From Nyssa sinensis (taxonomy: Eukaryota; Streptophyta; Magnoliopsida; Cornales; Nyssaceae), in NCBI GenBank assembly GCA_008638375.1, contig CM018035.1, positions 547,501-611,500 on the forward strand: 64,000 nucleotides of DNA, written 5' to 3'. The notes under the pieces were generated by a model. That model saw only the letters and a list, made by a program, of their open reading frames with translations, made no database searches and was not told the origin of the DNA. Within the stretch, counting starts at the first letter, position 1; each line of letters begins with the position of its first letter. Below are positions 1 through 11,141 of the stretch, piece by piece. Made by a program: the position numbers and the translations under genes.

Positions 1-600
1 CTATCATGATCTATATGTTTTGTACTTCCATCATCATCATCATCATCATTATTGTTATTATTATTATTATTATTATAAAGAAATGAAAAGAAAGAAAAGA
101 ATACAAAGATATGATTTAAAGGCAAGTATGAAGCATCCATGAATATGCAATCAAATATTAATCATTTCATCAATAATCATAAATTCATCTTTCATAATTC
201 AAAGGAGATAAATTTAACAAAATATCCTTCATTTTCTCATTACTTCATCACAACTTTCAAATTCCAAGTTCCAACTTGTCCAAGGCTCCATGTTGATAAT
301 TTCTATCAAAGCAAAAGTAATATACTTATCTACCCCTCAAATAACCAAAAAAAAAAAAAAAAAGGAAACCATGTAAGGGTAACATATTAACATATACAAA
401 GTATACCCCTTGTATTGTAAGGACTATGGACATGTAAGTGCATATCTCCAAAATAAGAAACAAAAACATAACTTAAGAGTTACACATGTTAGAGCTAAAT
501 ATTCTTTTTATGAGTAAGGGTATTACATATAAAATGGAGCCCAAGGGGGTCACACCCATGTGTAAAAGGGACTCAAGTTAGAGTCGCGTATTTTCAAAAA
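1..600. other. AT-rich intergenic, trinucleotide repeats
   Basis: No gene is seen. A (CAT)n run passes into (ATT)n at about 30-77, and an A-tract of about 16 lies near 348-363. The only open frames are short and of biased composition. Confidence 0.6.
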
Positions 601-609
601 TATTACAAA

Positions 610-1440
610 ACCAAGTCCATATGAGGAGGGTACGACTCTATGTGCCAAAAATACAAATTTTTAAAAAACTATCCTTAAATCTGCTAAAAGACATCTCATC
701 TCCTTTGAAGATGCGGCGATACCTTTCCCTCGATATTCTACAAAAAAGGCAAGAAGGTACCATTCTCCATACATTTCTTCCCCTTGTCGTCCCACAAACC
801 CCCCATCCATCCTTTTAAGAACCCTAACACCGTAAAAGCATCACCCTACTACCCCCAATGACTGCAAACAAAAGGCACCATACTTCCCTCACAAAAAAAA
901 AAAGGAATGTAAAAATAAATGGTTGGTTGTTTCCACCTCACATAAGCACATATTACATCTACCCGCAAGACGAAGACCCCACTTTTATAGATTATCCATT
1001 GTTAAAACCGCATCTCATGCTAAGGTCCAAGCAAAAAACTCATCTTTTAGAAGACCTATACAGCCCCAAATCACCCTCCATGGAAAATTGTTTTCCCCCT
1101 TCCTAGCTAGATCCCTATAGTAGGAACTAACTGCAAAATTCTGACTCCCCTCTTTCCTCCAAACTATCATGTCTAAGGCATCCATCCCTCCATGGTCTAA
1201 AATGATGCAAAGTGCCCCCAAAAAAAAAAACCAAGCTACCTCCTCCAACTCCCAATCATTGAAGTATTTACAAAATCTTGGGTTCCATTGGGCTTCACTC
1301 TCCACCACCGAAAGATAATCCTTTCGTTTCCCTTCTAGATTCATTGCTATGTGAAATAACCACCGGAGTCTATCCTTCAATGCACATACACCACACCATA
1401 TGTCCCTCTAAAATGAAACCCGCTCCCCGTTCCCAATAAC
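610..1440 (-). mobile_element. LINE (L1-type) 3' fragment, zf-RVT end of ORF2
   Basis: On the minus strand this translates, with several stops and shifts, to the C-terminal reverse-transcriptase zinc-binding region of plant L1 LINEs. There is a W-R-V-I-W-G stretch followed by K-D-E-F-F-A-W at about 1015-1100, then an L-T-M-D-N-L / R-C-N-M-C cysteine pattern near 930-1000. A tail related to C-L-F-x-x-I-S-R-E-R-Y-R-R-I-F lies at about 690-800. No endonuclease or RT core is joined to it. It is a dead, 5'-truncated copy. Confidence 0.6.
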
Positions 1441-1480
1441 AAAAAAAAGTTCTATGCATGAATTCATCCTTCCCTTTACT

Positions 1481-1854
1481 CTAAGAAGCACGGGACACGA
1501 GACACAGATACGATACGACACGACACGAACAAACAGACACGTTATTTCTAAAAAAAGTAGGACACGGACACGTCAGGGTCGCGTTGAACATATATAAAAA
1601 ATATAAAATTTTTATATAACTAAATAATAAAAACCTAATATTATTTCAATTAAAATTGGCATAAAAACACACAAATCACAAAAATATTATTAAAATATCA
1701 AAATAATAAGGTCTTGAAATAAAAATTAAAGAACTTCTTCATTTAATCATAAACATCCATGATTTAAGTGTCTGACACGTGTCCGGAAAGTGTCTGAGGG
1801 TGTCGGTGTCGAACACGGGTACGTGAGCTAAAATAGAATATCTGTACTTCATAG
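1481..1854. mobile_element. Non-autonomous TIR element, family A copy 1 (hAT-like)
   Basis: A 374-bp element begins CTAAGAAGCACGG and ends with the degenerate inverse GTACTTCATAG. It is flanked by a perfect 8-bp direct repeat CCTTTACT (1473-1480 and 1855-1862). Subterminal regions are rich in GACAC/GTGTC repeats, and the centre is AT-rich and non-coding. An 8-bp target duplication with short TIRs and subterminal repeats is the hAT superfamily pattern. Copies 2 (2950-3330) and 3 (50272-50828) share the ends and the AT-rich core. Confidence 0.8.
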
Positions 1855-1969
1855 CCTTTACTAATAATGCGCAACAAACTAGTCCCCAAAGGTCCATCCG
1901 GAACATTAGGAACCCAACCATTCTCAGTGCACCCAAATTTGATCTCAACTAAGAGGTCCAGAGGGGAGG

Positions 1970-2215
1970 TGGAAGGGCTGAGGAGGGGAAGGTCAAACCC
2001 TACTTCTTACTATGTAATGAATTGCAAGATTTTGTCTTGGAGTGTTGTGAGTGTTATCTAATGACCCAGATAAGAGAGCAACGGTGAAGGGGGTGATAAG
2101 GGAGTGGAGGCTCGCCATGGTCTGCTTGCAAGAAACAAAAATGGAGCATGTGTCAATTGATATAATTAGAAGCTTTCCTCCAATTTCATTCAAAATCATC
2201 CCCAAGATTAATGTC
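1970..2215 (+). mobile_element. LINE 5' ORF2 fragment (endonuclease start)
   Basis: The plus strand encodes, with one break, the beginning of a plant L1 endonuclease domain. A C-K-I-L-S-W-S-V peptide is followed by D-P-D-K-R-A-T-V-K-G-V-I-R-E-W and then V-C-L-Q-E-T-K-M at about 2060-2150, the conserved exo-endo-phosphatase start. Only about 80 codons remain. It lies near but opposite in strand to the zf-RVT fragment at 610-1440, so it is a separate insertion or a rearranged one. Confidence 0.6.
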
Positions 2216-2289
2216 GTTGTCTACCACATTCATCCGATAAGTTGGAAGCTTCGACCCTTTGCCACATTCACCAACTGATTTCATTGCTT

Positions 2290-2940
2290 TAGCAAACAAA
2301 GGAGTTTAAATTAAAGGCTACAGCATACCCATACAAAATCTACATATGTCTCTAATAAATTGTCCCCTCTTTATAACCATCTGATTCAAAATCTTTTGTC
2401 TAAGAGCATTTCCAATTTTCCCTTTCCTTTTACAAATGATGCATCCACAATTCCCTTTCTAACATTTTGATATTGTTCTTCCTCAAAACATTCCATAAAA
2501 ATGATTGTCGCTGCCATAATTTCCTTCTTTCAACTCTCCCAAAATTTTTAAGAAAAGTACTCTAACTTCTTCGAGAACTTGGGTGCATTCAGATACATTA
2601 TTATGCATTCCCCCAAGTGGCTTTTCATTCTTATCATCCCACCCAATATAAGTAACAACAATAGTTACAAATAAGATGCATCCTATTCTTTTGCCCACCC
2701 TTGCCATCATGAACATGCGTACAAGGATCTAAAGTTGGATCAATTTACTTCTTTCCTTTCTTTTAAAATCCATTTCACAAGGAAAAAAAATCAAAAAAAA
2801 TCCAAACTTGGTAAAAATTAGAACAAACTTACTCCAAAAGGCTTTAACCTCCAAATCTCTGTAAATCCTTCAATAATTGCCTCTAATAGGTTCCTCTTGC
2901 AGGTAAAAACATGTGGCACAAGGCGACATTTAATTTGGAC
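2290..2940. other. Intergenic, nothing recognised
   Basis: No gene, structured repeat or RNA was recognised. The minus-strand open frame at 2483-2716 has no recognisable motif. Confidence 0.5.
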
Positions 2941-2949
2941 TCTTATAGA

Positions 2950-3330
2950 CTAAGAAGCATGAATTCGGACACGGGACATGGATACGACACAAACACGCAA
3001 ACACGTTATTTCTCAAAAAAGTAGGACACGGATACGTTAGGGACACGTTAAATATATATAATTTTTTTATATTTTTTATATGACCATATAATAAAAACCT
3101 AATGTTATTTCAATTAAACTTGACATAAAAACACACAAATTTAAAAACTATTATTAAGATATTAAAATAACAAAGCCATTAAACAAAAATTAAAGAACTT
3201 CTTCATTTAATCATCAATATCCATGATTCAAGTGTCCGGACACATGTCCGGGAAGTATCCGAGAATGTCGGTATCCAACACGTGTCTAACACGCACACGT
3301 GAGCCAAAATAGAGTGTCCGTGCTTCTTAG
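2950..3330. mobile_element. Non-autonomous TIR element, family A copy 2 (hAT-like)
   Basis: A 381-bp element begins CTAAGAAGCATG and ends GTGTCCGTGCTTCTTAG, the best-preserved TIR of the family. The flanking 8-mers are CTTATAGA (2942-2949) and CTTGTAGA (3331-3338), one mismatch. The interior aligns with copy 1 in the same orientation, including the shared track around CATAAAAACACACAAAT. It is non-coding. Confidence 0.8.
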
Positions 3331-3339
3331 CTTGTAGAG

Positions 3340-5010
3340 AAAGATGTTTGCAAATCTTTCTATCTTGAATGTGAGCCCCAAAGGAGTTGAAAAAAAAAAG
3401 TGACGAGTTATGTATAAAATATCCCTAAAGGCCCTCGGGATTCTATTTGAAAAAATAAAAGCAAAAAATAGAAAGAAGAAAAAAAGGTCTTAAAAGGTCT
3501 TGGTGCTGACTGACATGACCTAGGAAATCTAATTCATTGGTTGTTACATAAAAAAGGATTAGCCCAATTCACGAGACTCTCACCACTGCAAGGTCTAGTG
3601 AGGGTTAGAGGTAAGCAACCATACCCCTCAACCAGTCATTGGCTGTTACATGAATTATATAAATTGTGTCAATCGTATGATTCATGTGATTCTCTTGCAA
3701 TTACCTTCAATTTATAGCTCTAGGCAATTCATGCAACATGTTCACATCAAAGGCATGGTGAATCGAATCAAATCAAATCGTACAATTTTGATAACTATGA
3801 TCACAACCTAGCAAAATGATGAAGCCACAACTATATGGAAATGGCCAGGGACTAATAAAGAGTTGTGACTACAGCCTATTGAAGAAAGGATACCACAATT
3901 TCATGGCCCTACACCTTAATATTTGCATTTTACTGGAGCTAGAACCTAGGTGGAGATAAGCTAGTACAACATAATTAACCACAAAAAGAGGTGCAATTGT
4001 AGCATTCAAGCAGCGACCACAACCAGCAAAGGATGCAGCCACAATTTCATGGAAAGGGTGAGGAACTAATCAAGAGTTGCATGCTAATTGCTAAACATGG
4101 ATTTAATAAGCGGAAGGAAACCTTCAAAAATATTTCTAGCACGGATAACCCCAATTGCTATTTGAAATTGCAATATGAGTGCAGGGAGAAGGGTCAAAAA
4201 TCCTCTTACTGTAGATGGAACTCTGATTTGGCAATTGCATAAGTGATTTATGCACCAAAAAGGTTGCAGCAATTCAATAATACATTGTGCGAGTAAAATT
4301 GTTGAACTTTGATGAGACTAAGGTAACATGGAATAGACAGGACCTGACTATACTTGTCCAATGAAATGTGCTTGTTCCTCGTTCCACATTCCACAAGCTA
4401 GTAAAATAGGGATAGATACACAATAACACTACAAACATAATGTTCATAAGAGAGCCACTTAATGTATCTAGTGATAAGGAGTTGAAAACTAGCCTCTAAA
4501 TAAACCAAGTCTAGCCTAAAAGGCCAGCTGCACAATAGAGCAAACCAAATAAGATGAATTATTAAAATAGCAATGAGGTAACCTTTTAGCAACTTGTTCC
4601 ATTTAAAATTGACAAATGCTATTCCACGTGGGATGAGATGGTGATGCACCATGTCATACATGGACCACAATGGCAATTTAGTTGGAAGACTTACCATTCT
4701 ACAACAAGAACGCTTAGCTCTTCATAGAGACAGCAAGAAGTCCTTTATCCATGAGAAACCAGAACAGAAGAAAATAGTATTAATTAGGGAAAGAGTACAA
4801 AGCTAAGGAAGGATCTAATATAACTTGGGAGAGAGCGAGAGAGAGAGGAAAGGAAAACAGAAAGAAGATAACACTCGAACAAACAACAAGCTCAATAAGG
4901 GCGGGGGATCCAACAACAGAAAAAAGCCACAAGATGGCATGAGGTCATCCCTGCCACCATGCCAGAATTTTTCAAGCCCAAGGAAACTGGAAAGTAGGGT
5001 AGCATTTTTT
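3340..5010. other. Intergenic, possible SINE remnant
   Basis: No gene is seen. Around 3570-3640 the string CACCACTGCAAGGTC followed by GAGGGTTAGAGGTAAGC resembles a tRNA-derived SINE end common in plant DNA, but the match is partial. An AG-rich tract lies at about 4825-4870. Confidence 0.35.
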
Positions 5011-5017
5011 ATTAAGG

Positions 5018-5600
5018 TTAGAGGAAAGGGTGAACAACCAGCCAGCTGTATCTACATAATTGTGATCCTAAATTCAAGTAACTGAGGAAGTAATAACCAG
5101 TGACTAAACGAATCCTATCTCGCCATTCTTTTCTATTTAAGACCATTCTCTCCGTTATACCACACATTATCATATCTTTTTTAACTATTTCTATCAAAGT
5201 TATTTTTGGTCGCCCTCGTCGCCCAGCATGACCCTCAATATCAACCATGTTCCCTACCTTATTGGTGCATTTATTGATGACCATACCACCTTAACCAATG
5301 TTCTCTCGTTTTATCTCCTATAGATACTACTACCATCTCTCTGATGTGTTCATTCCTAATTCTATCTTTTCTTGTCTTACCTCACATACATCTTATCATC
5401 ATCATTTCGACTTCACTAATCTTATTAACATGTTATTTTTTAACTGCCCAACATAGTGTTCCATACAATAATTATTAGTATGTTGTTTTTTAACTGCCCA
5501 GCATTGTGTTTCATGCAACATAGTTAGTCTAATAACTGTTTTATAAAATTTACCTATCAATTTTAGGAGAATACGTTGATCACACAATATGCAAGAAACG
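5018..5600 (-). mobile_element. LINE 3' fragment (RTE/CR1-like RT C-terminus)
   Basis: On the minus strand, 5402-5587 gives I-L-L-K-L-I-G-K-F-Y-K-T-V-I-R then M-L-H-E-T-Q-C-W-A-V-K-K, typical of the RT C-terminal part of non-L1 LINEs. 5018-5284 gives R-R-G-R-P-K-I-T-L then R-K-E-W-R-D-R-I, the usual last block of the same proteins (GRP + DR.WR..I). The two blocks are in different frames and the region between is degenerate. A short direct repeat (TAACTGCCCARCAT) lies inside at about 5443-5503. It is a pseudogene fragment. Confidence 0.6.
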
Positions 5601-5784
5601 CTCCTCCACTTAACCCATATTGTTTAAATTCTATGAGTAACATCATCTCTAATTTATTCCTCTTGATAAATAAGTGAACCTAGTTAACAAAATTTTCACT
5701 TTTTATTAATGCATATGTGCATTAAAATTTTGGGAGGTGTTCTTATAAACAGTTTTTATTTTTTATTTTTTTTGGTTTTTTTTT

Positions 5785-5802
5785 GGGGGGGGGGGGGGGG
5801 GG
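5785..5802. repeat. Poly-G tract, 18 G
   Basis: Uninterrupted run of 18 G directly after a T-rich stretch. One of seven G/C runs of 15 or more in this window. Confidence 0.95.
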
Positions 5803-5849
5803 ATTCCTAATTTATAAAAAACTGTTAGCAAAGTAACAATGTAGCAAGA

Positions 5850-6170
5850 TTGCTTCAAATCAAGGTCATTTTTCCTTCCAAAAATGATGAAGTTTCTTCC
5901 ACTCACTCGGCCTTGTTTCCGCCTTGCAATAACCACATACTCAACCACAGTAGTGTTCAAACATGGCCCCATCGGAAATCCAAGGTTTGTTGCTGGAAGA
6001 GCCCCATCCCATTTTACACCCAATATTACTTGCCAAGAAAGAACCATCCCCTACCTCTTCAGCCACGATATAATTTCTCTAACCATGACAAGCTTACCTC
6101 AAAATAGTCTCGAGCAGCCAGGCTGCACGATGGGCAATGAAAGCTTATCTTTGTGGGCTATTTAATATTT
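5850..6170 (-). pseudogene. Unidentified protein-coding fragment
   Basis: The minus strand reads like conserved protein. One segment (about 6085-6165) ends A-A-R-D-Y-F-E followed by a GTAAGC donor-like site. A second (about 5840-6045) contains L-G-V-K-W-D-G-A-L-P-A-T-N, F-P-M-G-P-C-L-N-T-T-V-V-E-Y-V-V-I-A-R-R-K and F-I-I-F-G-R-K. I do not recognise the family. A stop interrupts the lead-in near 6050, and the copia element begins just to the right (5' LTR at 6254), so this may be an exon remnant of a gene broken by that insertion. Function is not assigned. Confidence 0.35.
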
Positions 6171-6253
6171 TAATAACATGCCTCTTAAATTCTCCCCAAA
6201 AATCACATTAGCTTGAGAAAGTTCATAGCACAATGCTATCACAAATTTAATTT

Positions 6254-6422
6254 TGTTGGAATTAAGAAATTTATTCTTTTTTAGATCATGTTGACCATCT
6301 ATTATTCTCTCTTTATTTCCTTTATTTTCTTTTCTTCTTTAGTTAGGAATGCATTGTATATATATATATATATATATGAGGTTGAAGTAATTAGAATATA
6401 CATCTTTTCTCAAATCGCTTTT
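6254..6422 (+). repeat. Copia 5' LTR
   Basis: 169 bp starting TGTTGGAATTA. It is longer than the 3' LTR because of a (TA)n expansion at about 6357-6377. It is followed at once by the tRNA-Met PBS. The LTR end is set by comparison with the 3' LTR and by the AATTT target duplication; it lacks a canonical CA terminus, so the end could be off by a few bases. Confidence 0.85.
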
Positions 6423-6757
6423 GGTATCAGAGCCTAAGAAAGCTCTCTTTCTCTCTCCCCTCAATCTCGCCTATCCACCCCCCATCAGCTAGCCCCTGTC
6501 GCACCACCCGTGACCTCCCAAGACCCTCCTGGTCCTTCGTGCAGCCTCAGTACTGCACCTGTTGGCCTTCTTGGCCTGTTCGTGATGTGTTAGAGCCTCT
6601 CCGTGCTCCTCTTCTGTTGTCTGGGTAGCCGAGTGTCTGGCTGCCTGTGTCTGGTAAGCCATTTTTTGTCCGACTGTGGTTCTTTTGTTGTCGATTCGTT
6701 ATCAGGCTTTGTTTCTCGTCTGTTCGTACATTCGTTCTAGTTTTTTGGACTTGTCTC

Positions 6758-7825
6758 ATGGCTGATTTAGGTAAGGATGTTACTGCTCCAGCTCCTGTGG
6801 TTGCTCGTCCGGAACTCTCTCTTGCCCAGCATATATCGGCTCAACATGTCACGAGCGTGTTATTAAATGGCAAAAACTTCCATGCTTGGTCTCGCTCTTT
6901 CCGCCTCTTTCTTGGTGGAAAACGCAAGACCGGGTGGATTCTTGGAAAGATGTCAAAGCTGTCTGAATCTGACCTCACGTTTGAACAATGGGATATAGAC
7001 AACTGTATTATTTTGGGTTGGATGTTCAACTCGATGGAGGAGAGGATCTATAATATGTTCATGTATCATGAGACTGTCCATGGTCTGTGGTCTGTCCTGT
7101 CTAAGATGTACGCTCATGCACACTGTGATTCTTGAATTTTTGAGCTTTATCGAGATATATCTCATGCCTCTCAAGCCACCTTGGGCCTATCGGTTGCTGA
7201 CTTCTTTGGTTATCTGCAGACTAGATGGGAGGAGTTGGCTTGGTATGAGCCCCTTAGTTACTTTACCACTGACGGTGATGTTGAGTCCAAACGTCTTGAT
7301 CGTAGGCATACATATCAGTTTCTGATGGGTTTGAAACCTGAGATTGAGGCTCTTAGGGCTCAGATTTTGAACACCTCTCCTATGCCTTCTCTTTACAAGG
7401 CGTTTGCTCCTATGGATGGCAATGAGCGTCGGCGCCGTCTTATTCCTCCAACACCGACTTCACAAATTGAGATATCTCCTCTTGTTCCTGATCAGATGGC
7501 CCTTGCTGCTTCTTCGGGCTCTCGTCCGGCGAGTAACTGTCCTTATTGTCAGCACTGCCGCAAGCTCGGTCATGTCATTGATCGCTGCTTTGATCTCCAT
7601 CCTGAGTTAAAGCAGGGTTATTCCAAGAACCGGAACCAGGGGAACCGAGACCAAGGAAAATGGGTTCCTCGTACAGGTGCCATTGCAGAGACTACACCCA
7701 CTCCAGCCATTTCAGATTATAGTCAGCTTCAAGCACAGATCGCTCAGCTTCAGTCACACTTTGGCTTAGGTCCTACTCCTCTAGGGACTACCTCATCTGC
7801 CAGTCCCACGGCTACACTTGCTACA
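6758..7825 (+). pseudogene. Copia gag (nucleocapsid) with in-frame stop
   Basis: The frame begins MADLGKDVTAP at 6758 and continues to the solo-LTR insertion, interrupted by one TGA at 7133-7135. The N-terminal half has the copia-gag pattern (L-N-G-K-N-F-H-A-W-S-R-S near codon 33). The C-terminal part has a CCHC zinc knuckle, C-Q-H-C-R-K-L-G-H-V-I-D-R-C, near 7549-7590, which would bind the element's RNA. After the insertion the same frame resumes at GGT-ATC (11142), showing that gag-pol was one continuous polyprotein before it was split. Confidence 0.85.
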
Positions 7826-7830
7826 GGTAT

Positions 7831-8144
7831 TGTAATACCCCGACCCGAGTTAGCCGGTACCCGACCTAGTAAACCCGGGCCATAACATGTAAACTCGAAC
7901 CATAAGCTAAAATAAGACGAGAGTTAAGTTGGAAATTAAATCGAAGTATTAAGATACCTGAAAATTTGACGATGACAATCATAGGCCATGGATAAATTTA
8001 AAATTTGATAAGCGACAGTTAGTTGTCACAAATCGAGAAATGAACGAAACAAGAAACGATTCGATTCCGAAACTGAAATAATAATAATAATAATAAATAA
8101 ATAAATAAAAATAATAAATAAATAAGTAATAATAATGAATAGAC

Positions 8145-8182
<38 letters not shown>

Positions 8183-8224
8183 TAAACAATTAAATAAAAA
8201 TATGTGTGTGACGTATTGTCATGT

Positions 8225-8258
<34 letters not shown>

Positions 8259-8509
8259 ATAATGTAAAGTAAATAAAAAGAAATGGAGAAAAAAAAAAGA
8301 AGTGAAACCATGTGCTAGCCGCACATGGTTTGTGACGAAGAGAGAGTTGGTGGCTGTGTAAGGTATACAGCTGTTCTCTGTATGAAATGAGTGGTTAAAA
8401 GTGAGGAGCAGCCATATGATGAAAGAGAACGTGGCCATACAAATTGGAAATGTGTTCTCCACGCAAGAATTGAAACCCACCGACTTCATGGGCGGTATAG
8501 AAGAGAAAT

Positions 8510-8552
<43 letters not shown>

Positions 8553-11141
8553 ACTAGAAAGTGAGCTAAGCTTAGAGAGTGAAGAAGAGAAACTGAACCA
8601 ACAGAAGTAGAGAAAGGAAGAAAAGGGAGAAGTCACAGAAAAATTGTAAGTTAAATTTTTATTTTTGAATTACCGCATGAGGCATTTTTAGTTTTAATTA
8701 TTTTGAGGGTCTTATAGAGTATGATTTAACAATTCAAATGCAAAAAGAATGACAAAAATTCATGCAAAAATGAGTTAGAAATTCTTAGTTGCAGGTTAAT
8801 GGAAAATGGGATAGAAGTGTTATTTTATGCTCTAACCTTAATTTAAATGGTGGGTAATGTTTAAAATATATTTTGAGGTGATCTTAGCTGCAAACAAACC
8901 ATGAAAAGACACAAAACAATGGAAAATTTAAGTTGGCCGGAAAGGGGGCAGTGGCTGGAAAACTGGAAAAATGGTGATGGAAACGGTTATATTTTTTAGT
9001 TTGAAACTGCCCAAATGAAAGTTTTAATTCTTTAGAATTAATTTGGTGAAAATTTTAGTGAAATTAGACATAAAAACCATGAGAAAAAGTGAAGGAAACA
9101 GTGGGTAGAACACTATTCCGGCGACTATGGCCGGAGGAGCTACTGGGTTTTGGCTAGAATTGTGTGGGGGAAGAAGAAGGGCAGTGGGCTGGGCCTTGGG
9201 CTGGACGCTGGCCTGGGTAGGGCGCAGCAGTGGGCTGGGCGCAAGTTGGGCTACACTGTTGGGCTGCTTGGTTTTTAAAATCTGATTTGTCTTTTTGAAA
9301 AAATGGGAAGCAGGCGCTGGCGGGAATCGAGCCCTGGAGCTCGTGGAAATGAGGGGCCGCACTAATCACTGTGCCATGGCAATCACATGTGCACATTTAT
9401 GGAATTAATATATATTTAATATAAAATTAATTAATTAAATTGATAAAATTCATTAAATAACAATGAATTGACCCGATGTCCAAATTAAATGTATAAATAG
9501 TCTATTTTGGACATTTTGAACCCAATGGCAGGGTCCGTTTCACGAGACGGGACTCCGAAAAAAATAAGACACGTTAAGTAAAAATTACCAAATTGCCCTT
9601 GTGCCCCTAAAACCAAATGGAGGTCAGAGAGAGTCTAAATTGACTTTCTTCGACGTTCCGGATTCAATGGTGAGGTTCGTATTAGAAAATAAGGTACGAA
9701 AAAATATGACACGTAAATATGTAAGGTAAAAAGAATCAAACTTTAAAACTTAAAGAAGCTACCCAACAAATGTAACTAAAATAGTAAAAAGAATTAATGA
9801 TAATCAAATCAGAGTAATATTATGGAATGTGACCGGATTTTGAAATGTGATTTTAGGGAACTTCAAAGGAAGGATTTTTGGAGTTAAGTCTTTGGAATTC
9901 AGGTGAGTGTTTCATGCCATATCGAGGTAGAAAATTTTCATTATAAATATAAATATCGAACTCTTTTATGATTTATCGACATATGAAATCGTTTTCCCTT
10001 ATAGCCTTTGTTTAACTGCTATACTGTATACGTTTTGAATGATCTATTGACAACTATATTGTCTTCTTTGACTTAAGAAAATGTATTTGTAAGATACTCA
10101 AATGTTATATGATCTCCTTACAAATGTTTGAACTGTTTTAACTAAATACCGAATAAGGAACTTTGAATTGAGTAATATGAACTGCTATTGATGATTATTG
10201 ATTTTGGATATGATTTGGTTATGATTTTGATGCTTTGAATAGAACACTCTTCTATGATTAATCACTATCGAATAGGTTGTGATTTATCGAACCCATCCCA
10301 CAGGGTATATTGTGGTGAGCCGGTGTTGATACGGCATATCGAACTAGCTAGCCTATAATCTCAGTCAGCGAGGGTTAATTTGCTAACCATAGAAGTGGAA
10401 TATATGATTTTGAATATGAACATTGAAAATTGAACCATGAATCTGAATTATTGAACTATGAATTTGGGTTATTGAACCATGAATCTGAATTATCGAACTA
10501 TGATTTATTGAACTATGAATTTGGGAATTGAACCATGATATTGAACTGTGATTTTGATTTATTGAATTATGTTATTGATTATCGATTTACGATTATCTTT
10601 GAATTGAGATATATTGGAACTGAATTTGATACCGTTATCTTGTACTATAATTAAGATAACATATGATATATGATCATCGACATTTCAGTATTAAATTACA
10701 TAGTAATTTTGAAACCCTTGGTATGTTATGGAATGCTCACGAGCTGTTGAGCTCATAGGATTTTTATCCTATTTCAGGTGATGATATGGGAAAAGAAATA
10801 GCAGGTTCAGTCAGACTAGTTGGAAGCTTGTAAAGCTATGGACCCTTTTTGTAATAGGATTTTGCTAGTCATGATGTAGCTACTTTTGAAAACTTTGGAC
10901 TGTATACCGAATATGACATCAGCAGGCTTTGGAAAAATTACATCATGTACTTTTGTAATTGCTATGGAATGTAGAAATAGATGACTGATGTTGACATGTG
11001 TATTGATTAGCACTTCCGCAATAGAAAAAGAAAATTTATTCCGCTGCGTTTGATTAAAGGGAATTATGATCATTGGCAAAAAGGCCTCGGTGGCCGATCA
11101 CGAACCCCTGATCGGCATAGGCCGGATTTCGGGTCGTGACA
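7831..11141. mobile_element. Solo LTR, 3.3 kb, nested in copia gag
   Basis: The insert starts TGTAATACCCCGACCCG and ends CGGGTCGTGACA, so it has TG...CA ends with imperfect inverted termini. It is flanked by the 5-bp duplication GGTAT (7826-7830 and 11142-11146). The start and end motifs each occur only once, and no PBS, polypurine tract or pol domain lies inside. A long solo LTR, most likely gypsy-type, is the simplest reading; a non-coding LARD-like element is the alternative. It holds (AAT)n at about 8086-8180, (TA)n at about 8227-8255, (GA)n at 8513-8547 and a tRNA-like segment on the minus strand at about 9309-9387. Confidence 0.82.
9309..9387 (-). repeat. tRNA-like segment (A and B boxes) within the solo LTR
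   Basis: Minus-strand TGGCACAGTGATTAGTGCGG (9357-9376) resembles a pol III A box, and GGCTCGATTCC (9323-9333) resembles a B box, about 40 bp downstream. This is tRNA or tRNA-derived SINE spacing, but I cannot fold a full cloverleaf, so I do not call a tRNA gene. It may be a SINE piece captured by the LTR. Confidence 0.4.

Noticed and set aside
9309..9387. A functional tRNA gene
   Set aside because: Only A- and B-box-like strings are present; I could not form an acceptor stem or assign an anticodon.
9024..9396. Minus-strand proline/alanine-rich open frames
   Set aside because: They lie inside the solo LTR, have biased composition and no domain, and include the tRNA-like segment.
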